Shown here: one piece after another, positions 23,679 through 32,638 of the stretch
Position numbering within the stretch: the stretch's first letter is position 1
Layout: each line of letters opens with the position of its first letter
From: Pistricoccus aurantiacus
GTDB lineage: Bacteria; Pseudomonadota; Gammaproteobacteria; Pseudomonadales; Halomonadaceae
Length of the DNA: 64,000 bases
NCBI RefSeq assembly: GCF_007954585.1
Contig: NZ_CP042382.1
Span: forward strand, 1,550,001 to 1,614,000
Reading direction: 5' to 3'
Translations under genes and position numbers: made by a program
The notes under the pieces: generated by a model
The model's database searches: none
Told to the model about the DNA's origin: nothing
Seen by the model: only the letters and a program-made list of their open reading frames with translations

Positions 23679-24377
23679 TCAGTCTACCGGCCAGCGCTCG
23701 ATGATCTGCTCGGCGAGATCGGTCAGTGCCGACGCGACGATATCCGGGCTCGGTACTTCCGGCCCAGGCAGGAGGGCGTTATGCGGGCGTGCGACAAAGG
23801 CGCCGCGACAGCCGGCGGCCTGGGCGCCGATCGTATCCCATAAATGGCAGGCGACGAGGCATAGATCCGAGGTCTCGACACCCATTTCCTGTGCGACGAG
23901 GCGATAGGTTTCCGGCGCCGGCTTGAATTTTTCAACCGCCTCGACACTGAAGGCGCGTTCGAAGAAATCACCAAGCCCGGCGCGCTCGAGCGGCGTGGGC
24001 GAGGGCGAACTCGCCGAATTGGTCAGCGTCACCAGTCGAAAGCCCACGTCACGCAGCCGGGTGAGCGCCGGGATAGCGTCCGGATGCGCCGGCATCCTGC
24101 CCATGCGCTCCTTCAACTCTTCGATATCGCGATCGGTGACGGTGGCGCCATGAATCGACGCCATCATGCGCAGGGCGCCGATGCCCAGCTCGCCGAAGGG
24201 TGCATACAGGCCGGAAAGGGTCATGGTCTGGGAGTAGAGAATCAGCTGCGCGAACCACTCTCGCAGCGCGAGCCGATTACCGAAGATGCGCTCGAACAGC
24301 GGCTCGAGGATAGTGATATCGAGAAGCGTCTCGTTGACGTCGAAAACGATGATCGATGGCTGGGTGTCAAGAGTCAT
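23679..24377 (-). CDS. Haloacid dehalogenase, type II (HAD superfamily)
   Basis: The protein has 232 residues. HAD motif I, with the nucleophile aspartate, is in IIVFDVNETLLDI. Motif II (TLTNSASS), the lysine of motif III (EKFKPAPETY) and motif IV in VACHLWDTIGAQAAGCRGAFVARP are in the right order. The cap domain sits between motifs I and II. FDVNETLLD and the HLWDxxGAxxAG version of motif IV are characteristic of L-2-haloacid dehalogenases rather than general phosphatases. It could dehalogenate 2-haloacids, but the substrate is untested. It is divergent from the AbrB-type antitoxin. Confidence 0.88.
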   Translation of the reverse strand: MTLDTQPSIIVFDVNETLLDITILEPLFERIFGNRLALREWFAQLILYSQTMTLSGLYAPFGELGIGALRMMASIHGATVTDRDIEELKERMGRMPAHPDAIPALTRLRDVGFRLVTLTNSASSPSPTPLERAGLGDFFERAFSVEAVEKFKPAPETYRLVAQEMGVETSDLCLVACHLWDTIGAQAAGCRGAFVARPHNALLPGPEVPSPDIVASALTDLAEQIIERWPVD

Positions 24378-24443
24378 TGAAGTCCTGTTTTCTTAGCGAT
24401 AGAACCATTGTTGTACAGTTCAATGATCGATGAGGAGGGCTGC

Positions 24444-24650
24444 ATGAATACACTCACCATTTCTCCCAAATACCAGGTGGTTATCCCCAAGGAGATTCGT
24501 GAGGCGCTGCACCTTGCGCCGGGACAGAAGGTGCAGATTATCGCCCATGACAATCGTATCGAACTGGTTCCGGTACAGCCCATGCGTCATATGAGAGGGT
24601 TTCTCAAGGGTATCGATACGGATGTATCATGTGAAGAAGATCGTCCATGA
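24444..24650 (+). CDS. AbrB/MazE/SpoVT-domain antitoxin (VapB-like)
   Basis: I chose the ATG at 24444, preceded by GAGGAGG 5 nt upstream, giving 68 residues. The swapped-hairpin DNA-binding domain is complete: TLTISPKYQVVIPKEIREALHLAPGQKVQII (seen as ISPKYQVVIPKEIREAL), followed by DNRIELVPV. The C-terminal tail (MRHMRGFLKGIDTDVSCEEDRP) matches the toxin-binding tail seen in VapB antitoxins of this type. Its TGA overlaps an ATG that starts a VapC-like frame, the usual antitoxin-toxin coupling. The toxin is only a stub (next entry), so this antitoxin is probably an orphan. Confidence 0.88.
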   Translation: MNTLTISPKYQVVIPKEIREALHLAPGQKVQIIAHDNRIELVPVQPMRHMRGFLKGIDTDVSCEEDRP

Positions 24651-24760
24651 ATGTCGTCGACTCCTCAGGGTGGCTCGAATACTTCAGCCCAGGCCGATAT
24701 CCGGACGCAGCCGGAAGATCTTGGCGAAGATCACCGCGCCGATGCCCCAGGCGCCGTTGA
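24647..24760 (+). pseudogene. Truncated VapC-like (PIN-domain) toxin stub
   Basis: The frame starts at an ATG overlapping the antitoxin stop (ATGA) and encodes 37 residues. The first 14, MNVVDSSGWLEYFS, are the typical beginning of VapC toxins that pair with AbrB-type antitoxins, including the first PIN aspartate (D5). After that the sequence becomes basic and unrelated (RYPDAAGRSWRRSPRRCPRRR) and runs antisense into the next membrane-protein gene, whose end is at 24684. The remaining PIN acidic residues are missing. It looks like a toxin lost by deletion or rearrangement at about 24690. Confidence 0.65.
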
Positions 24761-25121
24761 CCACGAAGCCGCCCGCAAACTTCATGGGGAAGGTGTCGAA
24801 GTCGATACTGCCGCCCTTGATGGGGGTGACGATCAGCAGCGCCACCAGGGTCAGGGCGATACCGCCGAACAGCAGCCCCTTCCAGTACTGGCCGCGATCC
24901 ACGTTGGCCCAGTCGAACAGCCACAGCATCAAGATGCCCCAGAGCCCGCCCCAGAAGCTTGCGGAGAACCATTTGGGCACGCCGAAGGGCGATACCGGGT
25001 CAGTCGCGAAAGGCGCGAAGGGAAAGCCCGCGTGAGCATGCATCAGGCCCACCGCCGCCTGATGAAAGCAGAGTACCGCCAGAAAGCCGGCAATGAAGGC
25101 AAGGCCAACGAAACGTGCCAT
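24684..25121 (-). CDS. Small integral membrane protein, unknown function
   Basis: I chose the ATG at 25121, with AAAGGAG about 6 nt upstream, giving 145 residues. Four hydrophobic segments are visible: VGLAFIAGFLAVLCFHQAAV, FWGGLWGILMLWLFDW, WKGLLFGGIALTLVALLIV and FAGGFVVNGAWGIGAVIFAKI. The family is not familiar to me, although the protein looks like a conserved inner-membrane protein. It converges with the antitoxin/toxin stub, and its 3' end overlaps the stub frame in antisense. The breakpoint that removed the toxin must lie at or inside the end of this gene. Confidence 0.7.
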   Translation of the reverse strand: MARFVGLAFIAGFLAVLCFHQAAVGLMHAHAGFPFAPFATDPVSPFGVPKWFSASFWGGLWGILMLWLFDWANVDRGQYWKGLLFGGIALTLVALLIVTPIKGGSIDFDTFPMKFAGGFVVNGAWGIGAVIFAKIFRLRPDIGLG

Positions 25122-25377
25122 AAAGACTCCTTTGAATCGAAAATTCGGAGCCTCATTATGGTGGAAGATCGCTGAAACTGCATGCGTAGCGGTCGGTAGA
25201 CCGCGTCTTGCAAGGCTTCCATCAGAAAGCATGCAAAATAAAGGCAATGCGTACCCGGTGCGGGCGCCTAGACGTCGAATCCGGCGAGGCCCTTGAAAAA
25301 TCCAGTGAAAAAGGCCACGAATAGGCAATAGCGAGCTAGGCTATATCAGGCACGATTCAACGACACAGGAGGTGACA

Positions 25378-26001
25378 ATGAAACTGATCATACAGGGCAT
25401 CCAGGATCAGCAGCCCATTCCCGAGAAGTTTGCTTTCGGCGTACCCGGCGACGGCGAGCCCATGGCCACCGGGCCGAATCGCAATCCCGCCTTGACCTGG
25501 GAAGATGCGCCGGAGAATACGAAGAGCTACGCCATCGTCGTGGTGGACCCGGATGTGCCCGAGGACGCCAGCGACGCCAATCAGCCCGGCAAGATGCTGG
25601 CGGCGGATCTCAAGCGGCGCAATTTCTATCACTGGGTGCTGGTGGATATCCCCGCCAAGACCAGCGCCATCGAGGAGGGCGCGGATTCCGATGGCGTCAC
25701 GCCTCACGGCAAGGAGCCCGGCCCCACCGAGCTGGGACTTCGCGGCATCAATTCCTTCACCGACTTCCTGGCCGGCGACCCGGATATGGAAGGCACCTAC
25801 GGGGGCTATGACGGCCCCTGCCCGCCCTGGAACGACGAGCGCATCCATCACTATCACTTCACGGTCTACGCGCTAGACGTGGAAACGCTCGGATTGAACG
25901 GCGAATTCACCGGGGTGGAAGCGGAAAAGGCCATTCAGGATCACGTGCTGGACAAGGCCACGGTGACCGGAACCTATACGCTCAATCCCGAGCTGCGCTA
26001 A
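25378..26001 (+). CDS. YbhB/YbcL-family Raf-kinase-inhibitor-like (PEBP) protein
   Basis: The ATG at 25378 follows a strong AGGAGG 5 nt upstream, giving 207 residues. PEBP signatures are NRNPALTWEDAPENTKSYAIVVVDPDVP near the N-terminus, with the VVDPDxP motif, and FYHWVLVDIPA, with the anion-pocket histidine. YGGYDGPCPPWNDERIHHYHFTVYALD, containing GPCPP and HHYHF, is also typical. The function in bacteria is not established; members bind anionic ligands such as phosphoryl groups. It appears monocistronic and converges with the yhhJ-like gene. Confidence 0.9.
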   Translation: MKLIIQGIQDQQPIPEKFAFGVPGDGEPMATGPNRNPALTWEDAPENTKSYAIVVVDPDVPEDASDANQPGKMLAADLKRRNFYHWVLVDIPAKTSAIEEGADSDGVTPHGKEPGPTELGLRGINSFTDFLAGDPDMEGTYGGYDGPCPPWNDERIHHYHFTVYALDVETLGLNGEFTGVEAEKAIQDHVLDKATVTGTYTLNPELR

Positions 26002-26059
26002 AGAATATCGACTACAGTGACCTGCCGTCGCGGCCATCGAAGACCGCGACGGCGCAAGC

Positions 26060-27175
26060 TCAGTTCAACGACTTGCGCAGTCGGGACAGGGCGATGAAGA
26101 AGAACACGCCGCCGATGACCGCGAGCGCCAGAAGCTGTGGCCAGACGATACCCAGGCCCGCGCCGCGAAAGAGGATCGCCTGGGCCAGTTCGATGAAGTG
26201 AGTGGTGGGCGCCGCCAGCATGATGTCCTGAATGAACTCCGGCATGCTCTCTCGCGGCGTCATGCCCCCGGAGAGAATCTGCAGGGGTATCAGTACCAGA
26301 ATGATCAAGAGCCCCAGCTGCGGCATCGAGCGCGCCAGGGTGCCGAAGAAGATGCCCATGGACGTCGTGGCGAACAGGTGCAGCGCCGCCCCCAGCATGA
26401 ATAGGCCCAGCGAACCCGCGATGGGTATGTCTAGCCAGATTTGCACCACGAAACGCAAGGCAAAGGCGGAGGCCAGCAGCACCACCAGTCCCATGGACCA
26501 CACCTTGGCTATCATGATCTCCACCGGGGTGATCGGCATGACCAGCAGGTGTTCGATGGTGCCGTGTTCGCGCTCGCGAATCAGCGCCGCGCCGGTCAGG
26601 ATGATCGACAGCATGGTGATCTGATCGATGACCGAGTTGACCGCGCCGAACCAGCTGCGATCCAGGTTGGGGTTGTAGTTCATGCGCACCACCGCCTCCA
26701 CCGGCAGCGCGTCCTGGCCGCGATAGCGCTGCAGGAAGGTGTTGATCTCGCTGTTGATGATCTGCTGGATATGCCCGGCGCCGGTGAAGGCCTGACTTAC
26801 CTGGGTGGCGTCCACGTTGAGCTGAATGGCGGGCTGGCGTCCCCCGAGCAGGTCTCGCTGAAAATCCGGCGGAATATTCAGCGTGAAAGTGTATAAACCT
26901 TCATCCATGCCGGTATCCATCTGGGCATGGGTGATGGGTTCGGGCGGTACGAAGTAGGGCAGTTGAAAGCCATCGAGGATGCGATAGGAAAGCGGCGAGG
27001 GGTCCTCGTTGACCACGCCGATGGTGGCTCTGAAAGGCGCTTCCGGCACCGCGGTAGCGCTGGAATAAATGCTCAGGCTGAAGGCGTAGACGATCAACAG
27101 CATCAGGGCGGGGTCGCGGCTCAGGCTGCGTAGCTCCTTGATGCCGAGCTGAAATATATTGGTCAGGGATCGCAT
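26060..27175 (-). CDS. yhhJ: ABC-2 type transporter permease (YhhJ-like)
   Basis: The protein has 371 residues. A first helix (LMLLIVYAFSLSIYSSA) precedes a periplasmic domain of about 150 residues. A C-terminal block of five helices follows, including the conserved ABC-2 region (ILTGAALIREREHGTIEHLLVMPITPVEIMIAK, seen as REREHGTIEHLLVMP). The end MTPRESMPEFIQDIMLAAPTTHFIELAQAILFRGAG is also characteristic. It starts one base after the RbbA-like gene ends, as in the E. coli yhiI-rbbA-yhhJ cluster. It probably forms the second membrane half of an exporter. Confidence 0.9.
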   Translation of the reverse strand: MRSLTNIFQLGIKELRSLSRDPALMLLIVYAFSLSIYSSATAVPEAPFRATIGVVNEDPSPLSYRILDGFQLPYFVPPEPITHAQMDTGMDEGLYTFTLNIPPDFQRDLLGGRQPAIQLNVDATQVSQAFTGAGHIQQIINSEINTFLQRYRGQDALPVEAVVRMNYNPNLDRSWFGAVNSVIDQITMLSIILTGAALIREREHGTIEHLLVMPITPVEIMIAKVWSMGLVVLLASAFALRFVVQIWLDIPIAGSLGLFMLGAALHLFATTSMGIFFGTLARSMPQLGLLIILVLIPLQILSGGMTPRESMPEFIQDIMLAAPTTHFIELAQAILFRGAGLGIVWPQLLALAVIGGVFFFIALSRLRKSLN

Positions 27176-27176
27176 G

Positions 27177-29927
27177 TCATTTTTCCTGCTGTCTGAGCCC
27201 GGCGATGCTGAGCACCAGCAATATAGGGATGGCCAGCAGCAAGGGGATGAGATACGGATACAGATCCGCCATGCCCAGCGCCTTGGCGAATACTCCGCGG
27301 CTGATGATCAGGAAGTGAGCGGTCGGATAGATCTGGCCGACGAAAGCGCCAAAGCCTTCCATGGCGGAGACCGGATGGATCATGCCGGAGAACTGTATCG
27401 CGGGAATCAAGGTGACGATCATGGTGCCGAAGATGGCGGCGATCTGACTGTTGAGCACCGAGGAAATCAGCAGCCCGAGCCCGGTAGCACAAAAAATGTA
27501 GAGCAGCCCGGCGAGGCTCAACGTCAGGAAACTGCCCTTGACCGGCACGTCGAAGACGAAGATCGCCAAGGCTACCATGATCAGGAAGTTCATCATGCCC
27601 AGCGCCACATAGGGCAACTGCTTGCCCAGCAGGAATTCCGTACGGGTCACCGGGGTGACGTAGAAGTTGATGATCGAGCCCATTTCCTTTTCACGCACCA
27701 CCCCGAGGGCGGTCAGCATCGCCGGAATCATCATCAGCAGTATGGGAATCACCGCCGGTACCATGGCGGGCAGGCTCTGCACGTCCGGATTGTAGCGGTA
27801 GCGCAGCGCCACCTCCGCGGAGACCGGGCTGGCGCCAACCGGCGCCTGCCGGGCCAGATTCTGCAGGTAGTCGATATGAATACCCTGGACATAGCCCTTG
27901 ACCGTATCCGCTCGGGTCGGCATCGAGCCATCGACCCAGTAGGCGATCTGCGGATTGGCGCCGCGCTTGAGGTCGCGACCGAAGCCCGGGGGAATGATCA
28001 CGCCGAGGCTGATCTCGCCGGTACGCATGCGCTCATCGAGTTGATTGATATTGGCCAGCGGCGGCTGCTCGATGAAATAGCGCGAGCCCGCCAGGTTCAG
28101 GGAATAGGCCTGGCTGGTGGAGGTCTGGTCGTAGTCGAGCACCGCATAGGGCAGGTCCTCCACGTCCATGCTGATGCCGTAGCCCATGATGAACATCAGG
28201 ATCACGCTGCCGAGCAGAGCGAGGATGCCCCGCACCGGGTCGCGGCGCAGCTCCACGGACTCGCGATGGGCGTAGCTGTAGAGGCGCCTAAAGCTGAAGC
28301 GCGCCGGCGCCGCCGGTTCCGGAGCCTGCTCCGCGATCGTACGCGGCGCTTCGACGGGTGTCTCCGCCTCCGCATCCTCGTCGCTGGCGTCCTCGAGATA
28401 GGCGATGAAGGCGTCTTCCAGGGTCGCGGCGCCGCGTTTCTGCTGTAGCGCCTGAGGCGTATCGCTATCCAGCACCTTGCCCGCGTGCATCATCGACATG
28501 CGGTCGCAGCGCAGCGCCTCGTTCATGAAGTGGGTGGAGATGAAGATGGTGACCTGTTCTTCCCGGGACAGATGAATCAGCAGTTCCCAGAAGCCGTCCC
28601 GGGCTATCGGGTCGACTCCGGAGGTAGGTTCGTCGAGGATCAGTATTTCCGGCCTGTGGATCACCGCCACCGCCAGGGACAGGCGCTGACGCACTCCCAG
28701 GGGCAGACTCATGGGCAGACTGTCCGCCACGGATTCAAGAGAAAACCGTTCGAACATCTCCTGGATGCGTGGCTCACGTTCCTCTTCCGGAATCCGATAC
28801 AGGCGCGCATGCAGCTCAAGGTTCTGACGCACCGTCAGTTCGCCATACAGGGAAAAGGCCTGAGACATGTAGCCGACCCGCTGGCGTATCTCCAGGTCGT
28901 TCGGATCCACCGGCTGGCCGAACAGGAAGGCTTCCCCCTCGCTGAAGGGCAGCAGGCCGGTCAGCATCTTCATGGTGGTGGACTTGCCACAGCCGTTTGA
29001 GCCCAGGAAACCGAAGATCTCGCCGCGTTCGATACGAAAGCTCACGTTATCCACCGCGGTGAAATCCCCGAAGCGCTTGGTCAGGCCATGAGCCTCGATG
29101 GCGATCTCGTCGCTGGACGCTCGCGGAGGTATTTTTACCTCTCGATGCTGAGCGCGCTTGGCTTCCGGCAGCAGGGCGATGAAGGCGGCCTCGAGATTCT
29201 CGCTGCCGGTGCGCTCGAGCAGCTCTTCTGGGGTGCCGGTGTCAAGAATCTTCCCGTCGTCCATGGCCACCAGCCAGTCGAAGCGCTTCGCCTCGTCCAT
29301 GTAGGCGGTGGCCACCAGCACGCTCATCCGAGGGCGTTCCTGGCGGATGCGCGCGATCAAGTCCCAGAACTGGTTACGCGCCAAGGGATCGACCCCGGTG
29401 GTGGGCTCATCGAGAATCAACAGATCCGGATCGTGAATCAAGGCGCAGCACAGGCCGAGCTTCTGCTTCATGCCGCCGGACAGCTTGCCCGCCGGGCGTT
29501 CGGTAAAGGAATCGAGGCCGGTACTTTCGGTCAGATCCTCGATGCGGCGATCCCGCTCTTCCTTGCCCTGGCCGAACAGCCTGCCGAAGAACTCGAGGTT
29601 TTCTCGAATGCTCAGGGTGGGATAGAGGTTCTTGCCCAGGCCCTGGGGCATGTAGGCAATACGCGGACAGGTCACGCGGCGGTGCTCCGCGTCCGACATG
29701 TCACCGCCCATGACCTGGACGCTGCCCTGCTGAATGCGCCGCGCCCCGGACACCAGCGCCATCAGGCTCGACTTGCCGACCCCGTCCGGGCCGATCAGCC
29801 CTACCATCCGGCCGGCGGGAACCTCGAGGCTCAAGTCGTCCAGCGCCTTGACCTTGCCTTTCCGGGCCGAGCCGTACTCAAGCGTGACCCTTTCCAGGCT
29901 GGCGACGCTTTCCTGGGCTGCCATCAT
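27177..29927 (-). CDS. rbbA: RbbA-like fusion of two ABC ATPases and an ABC-2 permease
   Basis: The protein has 916 residues. ABC domain 1 (residues about 8-240) has Walker [10 protein letters not shown], signature [11 protein letters not shown] and [15 protein letters not shown] domain 2 (about 275-510) has GSNGCGKST, a degenerate signature [11 protein letters not shown], and [12 protein letters not shown]. The C-terminal 370 residues contain an ABC-2 membrane unit with [28 protein letters not shown] ([16 protein letters not shown]). RbbA/YhiH has been linked to ribosomes in E. coli, but this architecture is basically an exporter. It overlaps the HlyD-like gene by 4 nt. The altered second signature may mean unequal ATPase sites. 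Confidence 0.92.
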   Translation of the reverse strand: MMAAQESVASLERVTLEYGSARKGKVKALDDLSLEVPAGRMVGLIGPDGVGKSSLMALVSGARRIQQGSVQVMGGDMSDAEHRRVTCPRIAYMPQGLGKNLYPTLSIRENLEFFGRLFGQGKEERDRRIEDLTESTGLDSFTERPAGKLSGGMKQKLGLCCALIHDPDLLILDEPTTGVDPLARNQFWDLIARIRQERPRMSVLVATAYMDEAKRFDWLVAMDDGKILDTGTPEELLERTGSENLEAAFIALLPEAKRAQHREVKIPPRASSDEIAIEAHGLTKRFGDFTAVDNVSFRIERGEIFGFLGSNGCGKSTTMKMLTGLLPFSEGEAFLFGQPVDPNDLEIRQRVGYMSQAFSLYGELTVRQNLELHARLYRIPEEEREPRIQEMFERFSLESVADSLPMSLPLGVRQRLSLAVAVIHRPEILILDEPTSGVDPIARDGFWELLIHLSREEQVTIFISTHFMNEALRCDRMSMMHAGKVLDSDTPQALQQKRGAATLEDAFIAYLEDASDEDAEAETPVEAPRTIAEQAPEPAAPARFSFRRLYSYAHRESVELRRDPVRGILALLGSVILMFIMGYGISMDVEDLPYAVLDYDQTSTSQAYSLNLAGSRYFIEQPPLANINQLDERMRTGEISLGVIIPPGFGRDLKRGANPQIAYWVDGSMPTRADTVKGYVQGIHIDYLQNLARQAPVGASPVSAEVALRYRYNPDVQSLPAMVPAVIPILLMMIPAMLTALGVVREKEMGSIINFYVTPVTRTEFLLGKQLPYVALGMMNFLIMVALAIFVFDVPVKGSFLTLSLAGLLYIFCATGLGLLISSVLNSQIAAIFGTMIVTLIPAIQFSGMIHPVSAMEGFGAFVGQIYPTAHFLIISRGVFAKALGMADLYPYLIPLLLAIPILLVLSIAGLRQQEK

Positions 29928-31003
29928 GGCGCCACATTGACCTGGAGTTCTTCAGGCCATTCCAGCTCCTCGTCGAGCTTGACGTAGGCCACCCCGGGCA
30001 GCCCGGTCTTGACCTGCTTGACGTATTTCATCAGCAGATCCGGATCAAGACGCGCCTTGACGCGAAACATCAGCTTCTCCCGCTCGTTCTCGGTTTCCAC
30101 GGTCTTGGGAGTGAACTGGGCGACGCTGGAAACAAAGCTGATTCGCGCGGGCACCACGTAGTCAGGCACCGCATCCAGCACGATGTGCGCCGGATCGTCG
30201 ATACCCACCCGGCCCACCTCGCGAGTGGGCAGGAAGAAGGTCATGTAGACATCGGTCAGATCCACCAGGTTGACGACCTTGGCCCCGGCGCCGAGTACTT
30301 CGCCGGGTTGGGCGATGCGATACTGCACCCGGGCGATACGATCCGCCTTGAGTTCGCTGTCGTCGATATCCGCCTGGATACGCGACACCGCGGCTTGGGC
30401 TGCCTCGACGGAGGATTCCGCTTCCACCGCCTGGGAGCGAGCGGATTCGATGGCGGCCTGGGCGGACAGCACCTGAGACGTCGATGCCGCCAGGGCCGCC
30501 TCGGCGCTCAGGCGAGCGGCCTGGTCGTCGTCGAGCTGCTGGCGGGAAATGGCATTACGTTGTACCAGGCTGGCGGAGCGCTGATAGCGCTTCCTTGCCG
30601 CGTCCAGTTCCGCCTGGCGCTGGTTGACCACCGCCTCGGCGGTGGCGCTCTCGCTCTCCCGTTGATTGATCACGCTACGCGCCGTGATCAGGGCATTTTC
30701 CGCCTGGCGCACCTGGGCCTTGGCCTGGGCCAGCTCCGCCTCCAGGGTGTCGGTATTCATGCGCGCGATGACCTGGCCCGGCTCGACGAAATCCCCCTCG
30801 TCCACCAGCACCTCCATCAGGCGGCCGGGGAGCTTGGTGGCCACGTCGATCTCCGTGGCCTCGATGCGGCCGTTGCCGCTGGCGAAACCTTCCGGCAGCC
30901 CTTGGGGTTTGAGCGTTTGCCAAACCAGCAAAGCGCCGATGCCCAGCACGGTGATGACAATCACCGCCGTGACCAGAGTCTTTCTACGAGATTGCTTCAT
31001 CAT
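29924..31003 (-). CDS. yhiI: HlyD/YhiI-like membrane-fusion protein
   Basis: Starts at ATG 31003 or 31000 (MMKQSRRK); a TTG further upstream is less likely. The product is about 359 residues with one N-terminal helix ([19 protein letters not shown]). A biotinyl-lipoyl-like half ([37 protein letters not shown], seen as [17 protein letters not shown]) and a long coiled-coil hairpin of about 110 residues follow. A second lipoyl half and a beta-barrel ([29 protein letters not shown]) complete it. It would connect the inner-membrane RbbA/YhhJ complex to an outer-membrane channel of TolC type, which is not encoded nearby. Confidence 0.92.
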   Translation of the reverse strand: MMKQSRRKTLVTAVIVITVLGIGALLVWQTLKPQGLPEGFASGNGRIEATEIDVATKLPGRLMEVLVDEGDFVEPGQVIARMNTDTLEAELAQAKAQVRQAENALITARSVINQRESESATAEAVVNQRQAELDAARKRYQRSASLVQRNAISRQQLDDDQAARLSAEAALAASTSQVLSAQAAIESARSQAVEAESSVEAAQAAVSRIQADIDDSELKADRIARVQYRIAQPGEVLGAGAKVVNLVDLTDVYMTFFLPTREVGRVGIDDPAHIVLDAVPDYVVPARISFVSSVAQFTPKTVETENEREKLMFRVKARLDPDLLMKYVKQVKTGLPGVAYVKLDEELEWPEELQVNVAP

Positions 31004-31056
31004 GGGGTTCCCGTCTTTCAAAAAAGAAATAGTCTGAAATAATGAGCCGGCGAATC

Positions 31057-31073
31057 TTAGTCAAAGTCTAAGA
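31057..31073. promoter_or_regulatory. Palindrome overlapping a possible -35 of the yhiI-rbbA-yhhJ operon
   Basis: Read on the minus strand, CTTAGACTTTGACTAAG is an inverted repeat with six of seven arm positions paired around TTT. It contains TTGACT (31060-31065), a candidate -35, and a weak -10 TATTTC lies 17 nt downstream (31037-31042). A site of this kind would suit a TetR- or MarR-type repressor of the exporter. No regulator gene lies beside it. Confidence 0.4.
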
Positions 31074-31102
31074 CAAGCGTCATGTCTTTCCCTTGACCTG
31101 CG

Positions 31103-31753
31103 TCACTCGGCCTGATGATCCTTGATATTGGCATGGCTCCAGTCGATAAGCTGGCGGCTGAGTTGATCTGCCGCCTCGCCGAACGCCTCGACGACGGACT
31201 CCAGTTGCTCGTCCTGACTCTCGATACCCACCGAGAAACGCCGGTTCGCCAGCAGACGATGCCTGGCGCCGTCGATCAGCTGAGCATCGAGACGAATGAC
31301 CGCCCAGGGCTTGCCTTGGCGATATTCGCTGTGAAAGGCGCTCAGCTCGCTGAGCAGGATGACATCGCTTTTCACCGGACTGTTGCCGCCCACCACGCCG
31401 GCCAGACGGCCATCCTGACGAAAGGCCGCGATAAGGCGATCCCGCAGCAGGCTGGGGGCAGCGTCGCTCCAGCGCGCGCCCTGGTATGCCTTCAGCCGAT
31501 TCGCCGTCGGCATCACCAGGATGCGTCGACCCTTCAAGGTTTCGTTGGCCTCGGGCGTGGCAACTCGCAGGATAGTCTCAAGCGGCGCCGTGCTCGAGGT
31601 ATCGATGGGCTGAGTGGGCAGGACAAAGGTCTCGGACGGCGTCGAGCCGGACAGCAGCGTACAGGCCGGGAGCGTCGTCACCAGACTCGCGATCGCCAAG
31701 AGGAATATCCGTGAAATCCCTCGCCGCCTGTCGAACCCGAAACCAGACTTCAT
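31103..31753 (-). CDS. ABC-type transport auxiliary lipoprotein (PqiC/YmbA-like)
   Basis: The protein has 216 residues with a lipoprotein signal: basic MKSGFGFDRRRG, then a hydrophobic stretch and the lipobox LPAC (cysteine at about residue 31). The mature part shows the family pattern RILVMPTANRLKAYQGARWSDAAPSLLRDRLIAAF (seen as AYQGARWSDAAPSLLRDRL) and LNxxxFSV-like ends (ANRRFSVGIESQ). Such lipoproteins are outer-membrane partners of MCE/Mla-type lipid transporters. It overlaps the MlaD-like gene by 4 nt and is the last gene of the operon 31103-36896. Confidence 0.88.
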   Translation of the reverse strand: MKSGFGFDRRRGISRIFLLAIASLVTTLPACTLLSGSTPSETFVLPTQPIDTSSTAPLETILRVATPEANETLKGRRILVMPTANRLKAYQGARWSDAAPSLLRDRLIAAFRQDGRLAGVVGGNSPVKSDVILLSELSAFHSEYRQGKPWAVIRLDAQLIDGARHRLLANRRFSVGIESQDEQLESVVEAFGEAADQLSRQLIDWSHANIKDHQAE

Positions 31754-32637
31754 GGGGCAAACTCCTCGATGGCGTCTCGATTGAACAGATAATCGGAAGG
31801 GCTTTCCTCGAGCCGACGGGTGATGCGGTTCAGGTTGTTCAGCACGCTGTTGAGTTCGCTCAGGGCGGGACCGAGCTGCCCCAACCCGCGGTTGACGGAG
31901 GCGGCGTTACCCGCCAGCAGAGAATCGAGCCGGCGGCTGGTGCGTTCCAGTGTCGCCATCGCCCGCTGCGCGCTGTCGAACGCCTCGCTTCCCTGATTTT
32001 CCAGCAGGGCGTTGACTTGCTGACCGGCTCGGTTGAAATGTGCCACTGCCTGAGTGAGTTCACCCCGCTGCTCCGTCAGGGTAGTGGTGAGCTGTTCGAT
32101 ATCCACCAGTATGCGTTCGATCCGCTCTGTATTCTTCGGTGAGATCAGCCGGTTGGCGCTCTCCAGCAGCTGATCTAGGCTGCCGATCAGGGTTTCTCCA
32201 TCCGCCAGAAACGAGCGCAGCGGCGAGGGTTGGGCAGTGATCACCGCCGGGGCGTCGCGGTCGCTTTCAAGGGTCGGGCTTTGTGGCGTACCGCCCCGCA
32301 GCTGGATACTCATGCTGCCGGTGATATTGGCCAGGGTCAGGCTGGCGCGGGTGTCGCTCTTGATGGGGACGTCGCTATAAATCCGCACCAGCGCCCGTAC
32401 CTGGCTCGGATTCTCGGGATCCAGATAGAGATCCACCACATCCCCCACCTTGATGCCGTTGTATTGCACCGTATTACCGATGGCTAGTCCGCTGACCGCC
32501 TGATCGAAACGTATCTCGTAGTAGCTGTAGTCGCGTTCTACGCTGGACTTTCCCAACCATAGAGCGAAAAGCAGGCAGCCGCCAAAGGTAATGATGGCGA
32601 ACAGACCGATCAACACATGATGGGCGCGAGGTTCCAT
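31750..32637 (-). CDS. mlaD: MlaD-like MCE-domain lipid-binding protein
   Basis: I start at the ATG at 32637, preceded by GGAGGAA about 7 nt upstream, giving 295 residues. An N-terminal membrane helix (VLIGLFAIITFGGCLLFALWL) is followed by one MCE domain (YYEIRFDQAVSGLAIGNTVQYNGIKVGDV, seen as GLAIGNTVQYNGIKVGDV). A long helical C-terminal part (residues about 150-280) has heptad-like regions. MCE proteins form hexameric rings that carry phospholipids through the periplasm. The long helical tail exceeds that of E. coli MlaD and is closer to PqiB/LetB-like needles or Mce proteins. The start is one base from the stop of the ATPase gene. Confidence 0.9.
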   Translation of the reverse strand: MEPRAHHVLIGLFAIITFGGCLLFALWLGKSSVERDYSYYEIRFDQAVSGLAIGNTVQYNGIKVGDVVDLYLDPENPSQVRALVRIYSDVPIKSDTRASLTLANITGSMSIQLRGGTPQSPTLESDRDAPAVITAQPSPLRSFLADGETLIGSLDQLLESANRLISPKNTERIERILVDIEQLTTTLTEQRGELTQAVAHFNRAGQQVNALLENQGSEAFDSAQRAMATLERTSRRLDSLLAGNAASVNRGLGQLGPALSELNSVLNNLNRITRRLEESPSDYLFNRDAIEEFAP

Positions 32638-32638
32638 A

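Noticed and set aside
27159-28448. Open frame of about 430 codons opposite the rbbA gene
   Set aside because: Composition of a shadow frame (H, Q, R, G rich), no ribosome-binding site, rbbA is clearly coding.
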